From contig JACTMU010000052.1 in NCBI GenBank assembly GCA_014584465.1, forward strand, positions 1-50,751: a DNA stretch of 50,751 nucleotides, read 5' to 3'. Made by a program: the position numbers and the translations under genes. Position 1 is the stretch's first letter. The number at the start of each line of letters is the position of its first letter. The notes beneath the pieces are model-generated. The model did no database searches. It saw nothing but the letters and a program-made list of their open reading frames with translations, and had not been told where the DNA came from. The DNA comes from Pseudomonadota bacterium (lineage in GTDB: Bacteria > Bdellovibrionota > Bdellovibrionia > Bdellovibrionales > JACTMU01). This document shows, one piece after another, positions 8,298-17,020 of this stretch.

Positions 8298-8465
8298 TCA
8301 AGGTGCGCTGATCGTAAAGGTGACCGTGTCACCGTGGCCACTGGCGCAGGAGTCAATCCCTCTGGAGGTTTTCGATTGCCAGTGAATGTAACCATTGGTA
8401 GTGTCTCCTACAAAATGGCGGGAGCCTATGCCGACACTTTGACGATCACCGTCGAGGCCAACTAG
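8298..8465 (+). pseudogene. C-terminal remnant of a DUF4402-like protein
   Basis: An in-frame stretch of 55 codons ending at TAG 8463-8465, with no usable start and a stop just upstream at 8295. The translated text (VTVATGAGVNPSGGFRLPVN, then VTIGS..YKMAGAYADTLTITVEAN) matches the usual end of DUF4402 domains: a G-G-F-x-V/L-P-V strand followed by A-G-x-Y-x-x-x-x-T-I-T-V. These are exported beta-sandwich proteins. Only the last third survives, and the 28-bp repeat lies at its broken 5' edge. I infer a deletion or element-mediated truncation. Confidence 0.6.
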
Positions 8466-8477
8466 TGGTTGAACCAC
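8461..8477 (+). repeat. 17-bp repeat shared with 28143-28159
   Basis: ACTAGTGGTTGAACCAC is present here, overlapping the remnant's stop codon, and at 28143-28159, where it forms part of a full 21-base palindrome. Here the second half-arm is broken after CCAC. Confidence 0.5.
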
Positions 8478-8524
8478 GAACACCGGCACTTGCTCGTGGC
8501 TGGCCCATTCTTGGAGGAGGAAAG

Positions 8525-9409
8525 ATGATACGCATCAACCAAAATCAATTGATCGAAATGCTTCTTCAATGTGGGCCCATTCACCCTTGGGCACCTCGCT
8601 CCTGGGAGATTGACCATCAGGGAAATCCCTTCATCGTGCCTGGGATGGGGGGAATTACCTTGAATGCGGGAGTGGGAGACTCGGCATTTGGCTGGGAGGG
8701 TGATCACATTGAGCCAAGTGTAAGTTGTATGGGGACCTCGGACAGTAGCAAGAGGTATGAGAATCCCAATTTGAGTCTACAGGTCTTTGGATGTTGCGGA
8801 AATGAAGCGGTCCTTATCTCTGGAGCTGCAAAGGGAAAGAAGGGGTATGTGATTGGCCACCACGGAGGTGCTGAGCATCTCATCGTGGAGTTTCCAAAGG
8901 CGGTCAAAGTTAAAATGACCTATGATGATAAGATCATGATTCGCTCAATTGGACAGGGTTTGAAGCTGTTGGATCATCCGTCGATCCATGTTCAGAATTT
9001 GGACCCTCATCTCCTAAAGAAGATGAGGATTAAGGATCTTCGAGGTGGAAAACTTGAAGTGCCCGTCACAACGATCGTTCCAGCCGAATGTATGGGATCT
9101 GGAATTGGGTCGCTTCATTTCAAACACGGAGATTATGATGTCATGACCAGCGATGAAGATGCCGTACGTAAGTATAAAATCGATAAGATGAGATTTGGTG
9201 ATTTTGTCGCAATTAAAGATCATGACACACGATATGGTGCGGCCCTGCGGCGGGGCGCAGTTTCAATAGGGATTGTCATTCACAGCGACTCCTTTTTGGC
9301 AGGTCACGGGCCAGGGATCACGATGTTGATGACGAGCCCGAAGAGTGACATCGTGCCTCGTCTCGATTCCAAGGCGAACATCAAGGAGTTGTTTCAGGCG
9401 AGGCGATAG
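8525..9409 (+). CDS. DUF4438 family protein
   Basis: A 294-residue cytoplasmic-type protein that matches my knowledge of the DUF4438 family. Seen are an N-terminal PGMGGITLNAGVGD segment, a GDHIEPSVS region, the Gly-rich GKKGYVIGHHGG stretch, a conserved VPAECMGSGIG motif and the FGDFVAIKDHDTRYGAALRRGAVSIG region, then GPGITMLMTS near the end. No signal peptide is present. Family function is unknown. The start ATG at 8525 follows a clear GGAGGA ribosome site at 8513-8520. A longer frame opening at 8465 has none and would begin inside the upstream remnant's stop region. It stands alone, about 70 bases before the GGDEF gene. Confidence 0.85.
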   Translation: MIRINQNQLIEMLLQCGPIHPWAPRSWEIDHQGNPFIVPGMGGITLNAGVGDSAFGWEGDHIEPSVSCMGTSDSSKRYENPNLSLQVFGCCGNEAVLISGAAKGKKGYVIGHHGGAEHLIVEFPKAVKVKMTYDDKIMIRSIGQGLKLLDHPSIHVQNLDPHLLKKMRIKDLRGGKLEVPVTTIVPAECMGSGIGSLHFKHGDYDVMTSDEDAVRKYKIDKMRFGDFVAIKDHDTRYGAALRRGAVSIGIVIHSDSFLAGHGPGITMLMTSPKSDIVPRLDSKANIKELFQARR

Positions 9410-9451
9410 TCTCGGATCTTTTGCTCCAGACCATGGTTTCGGCTTTGGCTC

Positions 9452-10969
9452 TTGCTCTTGCTCATTGGATTGATCGAAACTATGATGGAAGAAGTGAACC
9501 ACTCTCTTTTTGACAATCTCTATTGTCCAGTTTTGATCGTGAATGAATCCCTAAAGGTGATCTATTGCAACGATGCGATTTTAGGACTTCTCGGAGTCAG
9601 TTCAAGGACGCTTCGCCGAAGCAACAGCGTTTTAGATCAGATTCAATTTGACCCTCCGATGTTTGAGAATGTGGATCTTAAAGATGTGATTCTGCCTACC
9701 CCTTATCAAGAGGTCATACTTGAATCACGAGAGGGTACAAAAGCAAAAGGGCAAGTTGCAATTCAACCACTGGGAGAAGCGCCAGACGAGTTGGGACTGT
9801 GGTTGATTTACATTCGCGATGTAACTCTAGAGGAAAAACTTCAGGCCAAATATCGTAAGGAGATGCAACAAAAGCAGACCATGATTGAGGCCCTTGCAAA
9901 GACAAGTTCGGCTCTCAATAGAAAGCTTATGGAGCTTTCGATGTTGCTAAGAATTGCAAACGTGACCAGCTCTCTTGGAGATCTTGGAGTGATCATTGAT
10001 ACGATCTTTCGAGAGCTTTTCTCGTTCTTTCGGTTTAAACATTCAACTCTCTTTGTGTTGAGTCGAAATGGTTCAGAGTTGCGGGTCGAGGCATTTCACA
10101 GCAATCCACAAACAGCAGATGTGGGATTTGGTCAGCGTGAGATTCTTTTCACCGTGGATCGTTCCCATGAATTGATCAGCGAGGTGCTTCGCAACGAGGG
10201 GCCACTCTATGTTCGTAAGGACTACCAAAAGCCCTTTTTTGAAAACTTTGAAAAGTCGATAGGCTTTGAAGTTGCCGATGCAGTTATGATTCCTGTGAAA
10301 TCTAAGGGGCGCACTTTGGGAATGGTGATGATGTTAGGTTCTCCCGAAGGTTGGGTGGAAAAACCGGAAGATCTCAATCTCATGGATTCGATTGTGGGTC
10401 AGCTTGGAATCATCTTGGAAAACTCTGCACTTTACGAAAGTTCCATTCGAGATGGCTTGACCGGACTTCACAACGTAAGTTACTTCCGCTCTGTTTTGAA
10501 CTCCGAGATCAAACAGACTCTGAGATATGGATATTCGCTGAGCCTTATCTTATTTGACATCGATCATTTCAAATCCTTTAATGACAAATATGGCCATCAA
10601 ACAGGCGATCTTGTTTTGAAAGAGGTGTCCCGAGTGACTCAAGAGGCACTGAGGACCTCTGATGTGGCTGCTCGATATGGTGGTGAAGAGTTCGCAGTCA
10701 TTTGCCCTGCAACAGACGGGTTGGGGGCGGTGAAGGTGGCTGAGCGACTTCGAGAGGCCGTTGCAGCCAATAAGGTCATGGATGACGGAAGAGAGCTTTC
10801 AGTTACGATCAGCATAGGTGTTACGGAGGTCTCCAAGGAGGGCTCCTCGGTTGAGTCCTTGATCAGTGAGGCGGACCAAGCCCTCTATGCGGCAAAAGGT
10901 CGAGGTCGAAATCAAGTGGTTTTTTATAGCATGGAGCTGCTTCAAGAGGCCCAAAAGAAGGCTCAATAG
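9452..10969 (+). CDS. PAS-GAF diguanylate cyclase (GGDEF)
   Basis: A 505-residue signalling protein that should make c-di-GMP from two GTP. Order: a PAS-like domain (about 18-130, beginning LFDNLYCPVLIVNESLKVIYCNDAI), a coiled-coil linker (about 130-170), a GAF domain (about 170-330) and a GGDEF domain (about 335-495). The active site is intact as RYGGEEF. The inhibitory I-site RxxD is present as RTSD five residues before it, so product feedback is expected. Substrate-site elements DGLTGLHN and FDIDHFKSFND are also present. There is no transmembrane segment, so input is cytosolic. An internal ATG at 9482 is a likely alternative start; no strong ribosome site is visible for either. Confidence 0.92.
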   Translation: MLLLIGLIETMMEEVNHSLFDNLYCPVLIVNESLKVIYCNDAILGLLGVSSRTLRRSNSVLDQIQFDPPMFENVDLKDVILPTPYQEVILESREGTKAKGQVAIQPLGEAPDELGLWLIYIRDVTLEEKLQAKYRKEMQQKQTMIEALAKTSSALNRKLMELSMLLRIANVTSSLGDLGVIIDTIFRELFSFFRFKHSTLFVLSRNGSELRVEAFHSNPQTADVGFGQREILFTVDRSHELISEVLRNEGPLYVRKDYQKPFFENFEKSIGFEVADAVMIPVKSKGRTLGMVMMLGSPEGWVEKPEDLNLMDSIVGQLGIILENSALYESSIRDGLTGLHNVSYFRSVLNSEIKQTLRYGYSLSLILFDIDHFKSFNDKYGHQTGDLVLKEVSRVTQEALRTSDVAARYGGEEFAVICPATDGLGAVKVAERLREAVAANKVMDDGRELSVTISIGVTEVSKEGSSVESLISEADQALYAAKGRGRNQVVFYSMELLQEAQKKAQ

Positions 10970-11151
10970 CAGTAAAATTCTCTGTTTCAAAATGAGAAGA
11001 TCTTACATCTCACAAAAAAAGTGCATCTTTTCCGATTTTGAGGCGTTTCTCTATTGTGAGGTGCCCAAAACCGAGCCAGGACTTTTGTTTTTGATGAGAA
11101 ATCGCAAATGACTCTTTTGGTCGGTTTGGCACAATTCTTAGAAATGACACA

Positions 11152-12318
11152 ATGATAGAGAAGGAGTTCAGTTTGACATTGCATGACATCTTACATGAGG
11201 CCTCTGCTCGCAGTGCAAGTGATGTCCACCTTAAAGTGGAGACTCAACCACAAATTCGAATCAATGGCAATCTGGAGCCCATCAGCATCTCTCAGCCAAA
11301 GATTTCAAGAGAAAAGATGCAAACTATGGTGGAGTCCATCTTGGACTCAACTCAACTATCCAGTTTGCGGAACCAAAAAGAGATCGATGTGGGCTATGGT
11401 GTTTCTGGTTTAGGGAGGTTTCGCATCAACATCTTTCATCAAAGGGGATCGCTAGGAATGGTGATTCGATCCATTTCTCACATTGTCCCCTCCATCAATG
11501 AACTCTGCTTGCCTCCGATGGTGGGAAGGATTGCAGACGCGGATCGAGGTTTGGTGCTCGTGTGTGGGTCTCCTGGTTCAGGCAAGTCAACCACCCTGGC
11601 TGCCATGATCGATCTGATCAATCGAACCAGAAACAAACACATCATTACTCTTGAAGACCCTATAGAGTATCTCATTCATGATCAAAAGAGCCTCATCTCT
11701 CAAAGAGAGATTGGAATCGATACAAACAGTTATGCGCGAGCGCTTCGATCGGCTTTACGACAAGATCCAGATGTCATCATGATTGGAGAGATTCGAGATC
11801 GCGCGACTTTGGAGGTCGCGTTGGCCGCAGCCAAAACAGGAAAGTTGATCTTCTCAACATTGTGTGCAATGGACGCACAAGAGTCTCTTCAGCGCATCTT
11901 TGCGATGTACAATAAGGAACAGCAGTCGGACATTCGGAGCCAGGTGGCATCGGCACTTAGGAGCATCATCAGTCAGAAGCTCTTTCGTGAGAAAAAGATG
12001 AAAAGAAAATCTTATCTTCTTGCTGAGATCTTGGTGAACAACGATCAAGTCAGAAGCATGATTTTAGACCCCAGCAAGACGGATCAAGTGAAGCACTTCA
12101 TAGACGAGGGAAGGTCTGGTCGGTACGGACAGTCGTTTGACCAATCTCTCTGGGGTTTGGTTTCACAGGGAGTCATGGAGCTTGAAGATGCTTTGAGTTT
12201 AGCAGAAAATCCCACTCTCTTTCAGAAGCGAATGAAACCTTTAGGAATTCAGAGTTCTCATTCCTCCGAAGAGGACCTCTCCTATCCTCAGGGGTGGCTT
12301 CTTCAACGCCAGCAGTGA
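11152..12318 (+). CDS. PilT-like type IV pilus retraction ATPase
   Basis: A 388-residue ATPase of the PilT/VirB11 secretion superfamily, acting as a cytoplasmic hexamer that depolymerises type IV pili. Seen are an N-terminal PAS-like domain (ASDVHLKVETQPQIRINGNL), Walker A GSPGSGKST (139-147), an Asp box ITLEDPIEY (165-173) and Walker B PDVIMIGEIRD (206-216). In the His box the usual His of TLHT is replaced by Cys238 (FSTLCAMDAQESLQRI). The terminal AIRNLIRE-type motif of classical PilT is not evident, and the tail is Ser/Glu rich. It may be a divergent PilT paralogue with altered catalysis. It follows a 180-base gap after the cyclase gene. Confidence 0.85.
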   Translation: MIEKEFSLTLHDILHEASARSASDVHLKVETQPQIRINGNLEPISISQPKISREKMQTMVESILDSTQLSSLRNQKEIDVGYGVSGLGRFRINIFHQRGSLGMVIRSISHIVPSINELCLPPMVGRIADADRGLVLVCGSPGSGKSTTLAAMIDLINRTRNKHIITLEDPIEYLIHDQKSLISQREIGIDTNSYARALRSALRQDPDVIMIGEIRDRATLEVALAAAKTGKLIFSTLCAMDAQESLQRIFAMYNKEQQSDIRSQVASALRSIISQKLFREKKMKRKSYLLAEILVNNDQVRSMILDPSKTDQVKHFIDEGRSGRYGQSFDQSLWGLVSQGVMELEDALSLAENPTLFQKRMKPLGIQSSHSSEEDLSYPQGWLLQRQQ

Positions 12319-12374
12319 TCTTGGTGTCATGCTCGAAAGCAGCTTTCACGCCAAGCACTGCATTCTGACTGAAT

Positions 12375-13916
12375 CTATGCTGCGGCAATATGATCTCTGT
12401 GGGGTTTGAGATTGGGGATTCGTATGAGAAATGTGGTCCCCTGCCCAGGAGCGCTCGTCACATCTATGGTTCCTCGATGTTTCTTAATGAGTTCCATTAC
12501 AATGTTGAGCCCTAGCCCTGTGCTCTGCTCTCCCTCGGTCCCTGTGCGCCCAGCTTTACTGAATTGATTAAAGAGATTTGGTATCTGGTCCTTAGGGATC
12601 CCAATTCCAGAGTCCTTAATGGAGAACTCGAAGGATCCGTCATCATGATAGGTCTCTGTAACTTTGACCTCGCCTTTCCGCTCTGTAAATTTGATAGCGT
12701 TTGAAATGAGATTGTTGGTCACCCGAATGAGGGCCGAAGGATCCACATAGACCAATTGCCCTACCTTGGAGGCCTGTTGAGTGATTGTGATCGATTTGGA
12801 TTGAGCCATGCTTTTGTAACTGTTGATGCTCTTTTGGATGAGTTCAGTTAAAGAGATCTCTTTGAGTTTTAGCTCCTCCTTTTGAAGCTGAATTTGGGAG
12901 ATGTCGAGAAGGTCATTGATAAGATTAAGGAGATTGAGACCAGATGACTTGATAATTCCCAATCCTTCTTGTTGTTCGGGCTTCAAACTAGGATCCTCGA
13001 GCAATATGGCCGCAAAACCCAAGATTCCATTGAGAGGTCCCCGCAAGTCATGTGAGCATGCCGCCAAGAACTGATCTTTGAGTCGATCGAGATTTTGAAG
13101 CTCGATGAGGTTTTTTTCCAGATTATTATAGAGAAGCTGAATTTCGAGATGAACGTGAAGTCGTGCAAGAAGCTCCTCTTTGAAATAGGGTTTGACAAGG
13201 TAGTCGGTCCCACCGGACTGAAAAAATTCAAGCATTTTGGATCTGTCCGAATCTTCAGTGACGAGGATCATCGGTATCGTCCTTAGACCAAGTTCCGTTC
13301 GAACTCTTCGGCAAAGCTCCTGGCCATTGAGATTTGGAAGATCTTGCTCTGTGATCAACAGATCGAGCTCATGGCCTTGTTGCTCCATAATTTCGTAAGC
13401 GTGCTTGCCGTCATTTGCTTCTAAGACCTCAACTCCGATTTGACTTAAAAAATGAGAGGTCATGTGTCGCGCAGAGTTATGGCTGTCTACGATCAGAGCT
13501 CGAACTCCTGAGAGGCGTTTTTCAGGAAAGAGAATCTTTCTTACGGCGATCCTAAGCTCACCTTTTTGAAAAGATTTTGAGATGAAATCGCTCGCTCCAG
13601 ATTCAAAACCCTTGACTCGTCCAGTTACGGTATCTGTTGCAGTCAAAAAAATAATGGGAGTTCGTCGGGTCTTACCATCTTTGCTGTTACCGAGCGAGCA
13701 TTCATATTCACGAATTCTTCGACACGTCTCATATCCATCCATGCCGGGCATTTCAACATCGAGAGTGATGATACTGATTTTGGGATTCTCCTGGAGGATC
13801 TTGATTCCCTCATCACCATTGCCAGCTTCAAAATAGTCGTCCTCCTTGGTCAGCTGGAGCTCTCTTCGAATGACAAGTCGATAGACAGGACTATCGTCGA
13901 TGATAAGTACTTTCAT
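12375..13916 (-). CDS. Hybrid protein: two receiver domains plus histidine kinase
   Basis: A 513-residue cytosolic protein. Receiver 1 (about 1-130) has the acidic pair DD, phosphoacceptor Asp53 (TLDVEMPG) and a KSF loop. Receiver 2 (about 137-260) has Glu190 (LITEQDLPN) where the phosphoacceptor Asp should be, and a VKPYF loop. The HisKA domain has His289 (ACSHDLRGPL). The HATPase domain has the N box NLISNAIKF, G1 DSGIGIP and G2 GLGLNI. Placing receivers before the kinase fits a soluble kinase controlled by another phosphodonor. The start ATG at 13916 begins MKVLIIDDS; an upstream TTG frame adds 22 unlikely residues. It is divergent from the HPt gene, pointing to one phosphorelay. Confidence 0.9.
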   Translation of the reverse strand: MKVLIIDDSPVYRLVIRRELQLTKEDDYFEAGNGDEGIKILQENPKISIITLDVEMPGMDGYETCRRIREYECSLGNSKDGKTRRTPIIFLTATDTVTGRVKGFESGASDFISKSFQKGELRIAVRKILFPEKRLSGVRALIVDSHNSARHMTSHFLSQIGVEVLEANDGKHAYEIMEQQGHELDLLITEQDLPNLNGQELCRRVRTELGLRTIPMILVTEDSDRSKMLEFFQSGGTDYLVKPYFKEELLARLHVHLEIQLLYNNLEKNLIELQNLDRLKDQFLAACSHDLRGPLNGILGFAAILLEDPSLKPEQQEGLGIIKSSGLNLLNLINDLLDISQIQLQKEELKLKEISLTELIQKSINSYKSMAQSKSITITQQASKVGQLVYVDPSALIRVTNNLISNAIKFTERKGEVKVTETYHDDGSFEFSIKDSGIGIPKDQIPNLFNQFSKAGRTGTEGEQSTGLGLNIVMELIKKHRGTIDVTSAPGQGTTFLIRIPNLKPHRDHIAAA

Positions 13917-14151
13917 TTTGATGATTCCTGATGTTTGTTTCGGAATGATGTTCCCTATTCCTAAAGAAGAAAATGAGGCCATTTTTTTAACTAGACCTCA
14001 AGTTGTGTCGTAGAATTTTTCGAACGGGCTGTAGAATGATTGTAGAGTCCGCTGTTGCGGAACTGGATCAAAGAGGAGTCCAAAGTTAAGTAGTTTTGCC
14101 GATATCTATGAACAGCTATGAGAATATCAACTTGAGAAGTAAGGGGGGATC

Positions 14152-14469
14152 ATGGGTGACGGCGGTCAAAGCGGTAAAATTCGTGTCGAGGTCGACAAAG
14201 AGCTTGCGGATTTGATTCCTAACTTCTTGAACAATCGTAAGAAAGAGATAGACCACATCGACAATCTTCTAAAAAGTAAAGACTACGAGACGTTGTGTCG
14301 CGTGGGTCACTCAATGAAGGGCAGCTGTGGTGGTTACGGATTCATGGAGCTCAGTGAACTTGGAAAGTCAATTGAGCAAGCAGCAGATGGAAAAGATGAG
14401 AAGACCTTGGGGGAGCTTCTCAATCAATACAAGAACATGTTGGATCGTTTTGAAGTCGTCTTTGTTTGA
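14152..14469 (+). CDS. Stand-alone histidine phosphotransfer (HPt) protein
   Basis: A 105-residue four-helix HPt domain. The phosphorylatable His53 sits in the family motif GHSMKGSCGGYGF, followed by the helical stretch ELGKSIEQAADGKD. HPt proteins shuttle phosphate between receiver domains. An AGGGGGG ribosome site lies just before the ATG. It is divergent from the hybrid kinase gene and 54 bases ahead of the receiver/PilZ-like gene, so it could link the two. There is no other domain or membrane segment. Confidence 0.9.
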   Translation: MGDGGQSGKIRVEVDKELADLIPNFLNNRKKEIDHIDNLLKSKDYETLCRVGHSMKGSCGGYGFMELSELGKSIEQAADGKDEKTLGELLNQYKNMLDRFEVVFV

Positions 14470-14523
14470 AATGATGTTGCATTTAGTAGAAGAGATTGGA
14501 CCATAGGCATTGATGGAAGAAGC

Positions 14524-15234
14524 ATGGCACGCATACTGGTGATTGATGACGATGAGGATTTTCGCATGCTTGCAAAGGCCTATCTATGTACAAATGAGCA
14601 TGAGGTGATTTTGGCAAGAGATGCCTTTGAGGCACAGGATCTCCTGGACATTGCAAGATTTGATCTCGTCCTGTGTGACGTCAATATGCCAAGAAAGAGT
14701 GGTTTCAATTTGGTGACGGAACTTCGTCGTGGGCTTCGAAATAAATTTCTGACTATTGCCTTTCTGACGGGAAGAACGGACAAGAGAGACATTCAGAGGG
14801 CCATAGACATTGGAGCTGACGGCTATATTGTAAAGCCCATTGAGAAAGAGAGTTTTCTAGAACAGGTGGAGAAGCTTCTGTTGAAAAATCCGGGGCGGAC
14901 TGATTTGACCCTTGATATACCAGAAACATTTGATGATCCGATCTCTAAAATAGTCATAGAGATCGGGGGGCATCTTCTGCAGATCTCTGATGTTGGGGTC
15001 TTGATAGAGGCGAAGCATGCTCTTCGAGAGGGCGATGTGGTCCTCTATGACTCAAAGATCTTCTCTCTGATCGGGGTCAAGCCACCCGTGATGACGGTCA
15101 ATACCATTCGAGAGATTTTGGGTCGCAACGCATGGCAATTGACCTTAGTCTATCGAAATCCTCCCTTTGAAACTCTTCAGAAAATTCAAGCCTGGCTTAA
15201 GGGCCAAAAGAGTGGCATCCAAAAGGCCATCTAG
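14524..15234 (+). CDS. Response regulator with PilZ-like C-terminal domain
   Basis: A 236-residue protein. A complete receiver (1-125) carries the acidic cluster DDD, phosphoacceptor Asp52 (LVLCDVNMP), a conserved Thr (FLTGR) and the Lys of VKPIE. The C-terminal domain (about 140-225) has the beta-rich pattern PISKIVIEIGGHLLQISDVGVLIEAKHALREGD, which resembles PilZ or YcgR-like barrels with their I-S-x-x-G-x-x-I stretch. I do not see the c-di-GMP-binding RxxxR arginines, so this may be a non-binding PilZ. A GGAAG ribosome site precedes the ATG. It is likely co-transcribed with the HPt gene and is the probable output of the phosphorelay. The PilZ call is less sure than the receiver. Confidence 0.82.
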   Translation: MARILVIDDDEDFRMLAKAYLCTNEHEVILARDAFEAQDLLDIARFDLVLCDVNMPRKSGFNLVTELRRGLRNKFLTIAFLTGRTDKRDIQRAIDIGADGYIVKPIEKESFLEQVEKLLLKNPGRTDLTLDIPETFDDPISKIVIEIGGHLLQISDVGVLIEAKHALREGDVVLYDSKIFSLIGVKPPVMTVNTIREILGRNAWQLTLVYRNPPFETLQKIQAWLKGQKSGIQKAI

Positions 15235-15246
15235 TGCCTGTTCGAT

Positions 15247-15274
15247 CAAAAATGGAATTACCGGACAGCCCCTA
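15247..15274 (+). repeat. 28-bp dispersed repeat, copy 2
   Basis: Identical to 8263-8290 and 13 bases after the stop of the plus-strand response regulator. Its last three bases (CTA) are the complement of the TAG stop codon of the ATP-grasp gene on the minus strand, so the repeat defines the present C-terminus of that protein. Confidence 0.7.
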
Positions 15275-17020
15275 CCTATGTAGCTTGAACTTACTCGTTC
15301 GTATGAGGTTGGCCTTCTGCTTGAGTTTAGGTTTTTGTGGACGATGTTTGACCAAAACCGCGAGTTCATGGCCACGTGCACCCAGATTGACTTTTCCGTT
15401 GCCATCCCTTGGCACGGCACGCGACCAAGGTGTATTGGAAACAATCACTGAAATCTCCTCATTGTGTGGATCTACCTGGACTTGAGAGATGAGCCTCAGA
15501 TCCGTGATGTCATTTCCTACAACTGAAGGGTGCATAAAAGTCTGTGTGATGTATCGGTCATACTCAGATTTGATTGTTTCAATGGCGAGTTTCACTTCTT
15601 TCGGTTGAAGTCGTGGGCCAATGAAGACGCCATCTCCACTTCGGCCATCGACCGGTTTTGCAACTCGTTGCTCCAAGTTTTCAATCAAATCTTTGAAGAC
15701 CTTCTCATTTAGACTGAAAGATCCATCTCTTTCAGCCCTGTAAAGACTCTTTGTGGGAACGTTTCGAAGAATGGGCTTCTCGCCAAGGTAGTACCCGATT
15801 AGATCTTCCATGAAAAGATAGAACTCTTTGTCACCAACGAAGTCAGTTCCTGGGGTGTAGTTGGTGCGCACGTTACCCTGAAGGACGGCCGAAGTAAGGC
15901 CAGGGGTCCCTCGGGCTTGCTGTTTCTGTATCCTATCATAGGGGTAGGGGGACTTCGTTTGTAGGGTCAAGTCAATCTTATCGTAGTCTAAGTGTCCATC
16001 TGAAGTTTGAGTTGCGATTGCCTTTGCGAGGGCAGAGGCTGATTTCTTTGGCAATGCATCTCTGCCTGTGTAGCTGAGCTGCATCTTAGCCTCTTTGACA
16101 AGCCAGAGATTCTTTGTTGCCTCGTGACTCGAATCGGCTTCATGGTACTCACTATTGAGAATCAAATATCCGACACGTCTTTTCACGAGAGATCCATGTT
16201 TATTCGTCCATTCCAAATAGAGCTTTCCATTTCGCTCCTTCAGTTTCTTCTTTGTAAAGGGCGTTACGACATCCACATTGAGTGATTTCCAGATCTTCTT
16301 AAGCCTTAAATCTTCATTGTCCGGATAGGGTGGCACGAGAAAGAAAACGATCCGATCCTTGGGGCGGTTGGTCTGAGCTCGGAAATTTTGGACGAGTTCC
16401 TGAAAGAACTCCATTGGGTTGTCCAAATTCGCAAGTTGTTTTTGATAGTCCATTCGATTGAAGAGAACTTCTCGAGCTTTGAGTAAGTCTCCAATTCCGC
16501 CGATATAGCCAATGTTGTCTTCGAGCACTCGCCATACTCCTTCTGCATCTCGAATGATGTCGGGTCCATAGGGAAAGGAAATTTGGGCATGTTCAAGTTG
16601 GTCTTCAAATGACTCCTCACCATTTCGTTGTATGATTCGTTTTATGACGGACTCTGGGATAATGTTGTCTTTAAGATATTTCTTTTCGCCTGAATAGTGA
16701 TCACGTAGGAACATCGCTATAGCTTTAGCCCGTTGCACAGTGCCTTTTTTGAGTAGTGCATACTCACTCTCTGTGAGTATTCTTGGAATCGGACCTAAGG
16801 CGTTGTCATTTTGAAAATCCCTCTTGGTAACTTCTTTGAATTTTTCTTCTTGCTCAGAAGACCATCCGGAAAAAAGAGGATGGATGTCCTTGTAATGGGC
16901 CCGAACATTGCCTTTGTGATCATAGACCTCGTCGTAGAATTCTTGATCAGCCTTCGTCTGTGGCAGAAGGAGTGCGATCGAGCAGAATGTAAGGGTGATG
17001 GCGTAGGTCAGTCGATTCAT
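15272..17020 (-). CDS. Circularly permuted ATP-grasp protein with signal peptide
   Basis: About 582 residues, matching circularly permuted type 2 ATP-grasp proteins (DUF404/DUF407 region). Seen are the N-terminal FYDEVYDHKGNVRAHY segment, the SFPYGPDIIRDAEGVWRVLEDNIGYIGGIG block, ARGTPGLTSAVLQGNV, and the nucleotide-binding VAKPVDGRSGDGVFIGP loop. The family is thought to form amide bonds in small peptides using ATP. Unusually, a clean signal peptide (MNRLTYAITLTFCSIALLLP, cleavage near TKA-DQ) precedes the domain. The start ATG at 17020 overlaps the upstream stop as ATGA, so translation is coupled to the metallopeptidase gene. The usual partners (DUF403 alpha-E protein, transglutaminase-like gene) are not adjacent. 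The substrate is unknown. Confidence 0.82.
   Translation of the reverse strand: MNRLTYAITLTFCSIALLLPQTKADQEFYDEVYDHKGNVRAHYKDIHPLFSGWSSEQEEKFKEVTKRDFQNDNALGPIPRILTESEYALLKKGTVQRAKAIAMFLRDHYSGEKKYLKDNIIPESVIKRIIQRNGEESFEDQLEHAQISFPYGPDIIRDAEGVWRVLEDNIGYIGGIGDLLKAREVLFNRMDYQKQLANLDNPMEFFQELVQNFRAQTNRPKDRIVFFLVPPYPDNEDLRLKKIWKSLNVDVVTPFTKKKLKERNGKLYLEWTNKHGSLVKRRVGYLILNSEYHEADSSHEATKNLWLVKEAKMQLSYTGRDALPKKSASALAKAIATQTSDGHLDYDKIDLTLQTKSPYPYDRIQKQQARGTPGLTSAVLQGNVRTNYTPGTDFVGDKEFYLFMEDLIGYYLGEKPILRNVPTKSLYRAERDGSFSLNEKVFKDLIENLEQRVAKPVDGRSGDGVFIGPRLQPKEVKLAIETIKSEYDRYITQTFMHPSVVGNDITDLRLISQVQVDPHNEEISVIVSNTPWSRAVPRDGNGKVNLGARGHELAVLVKHRPQKPKLKQKANLIRTSKFKLHR

Noticed and set aside
11130-11151. 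A sigma-54 promoter (TTGGCACAATTCTTAG) before the PilT-like gene
   Set aside because: The -12 element lacks the required GC, and the site is too near the start codon to be convincing.
12322-12357. A bidirectional terminator between the PilT-like and hybrid kinase genes
   Set aside because: The 7-bp stem includes a wobble pair, has a long loop and no T-run on either side.
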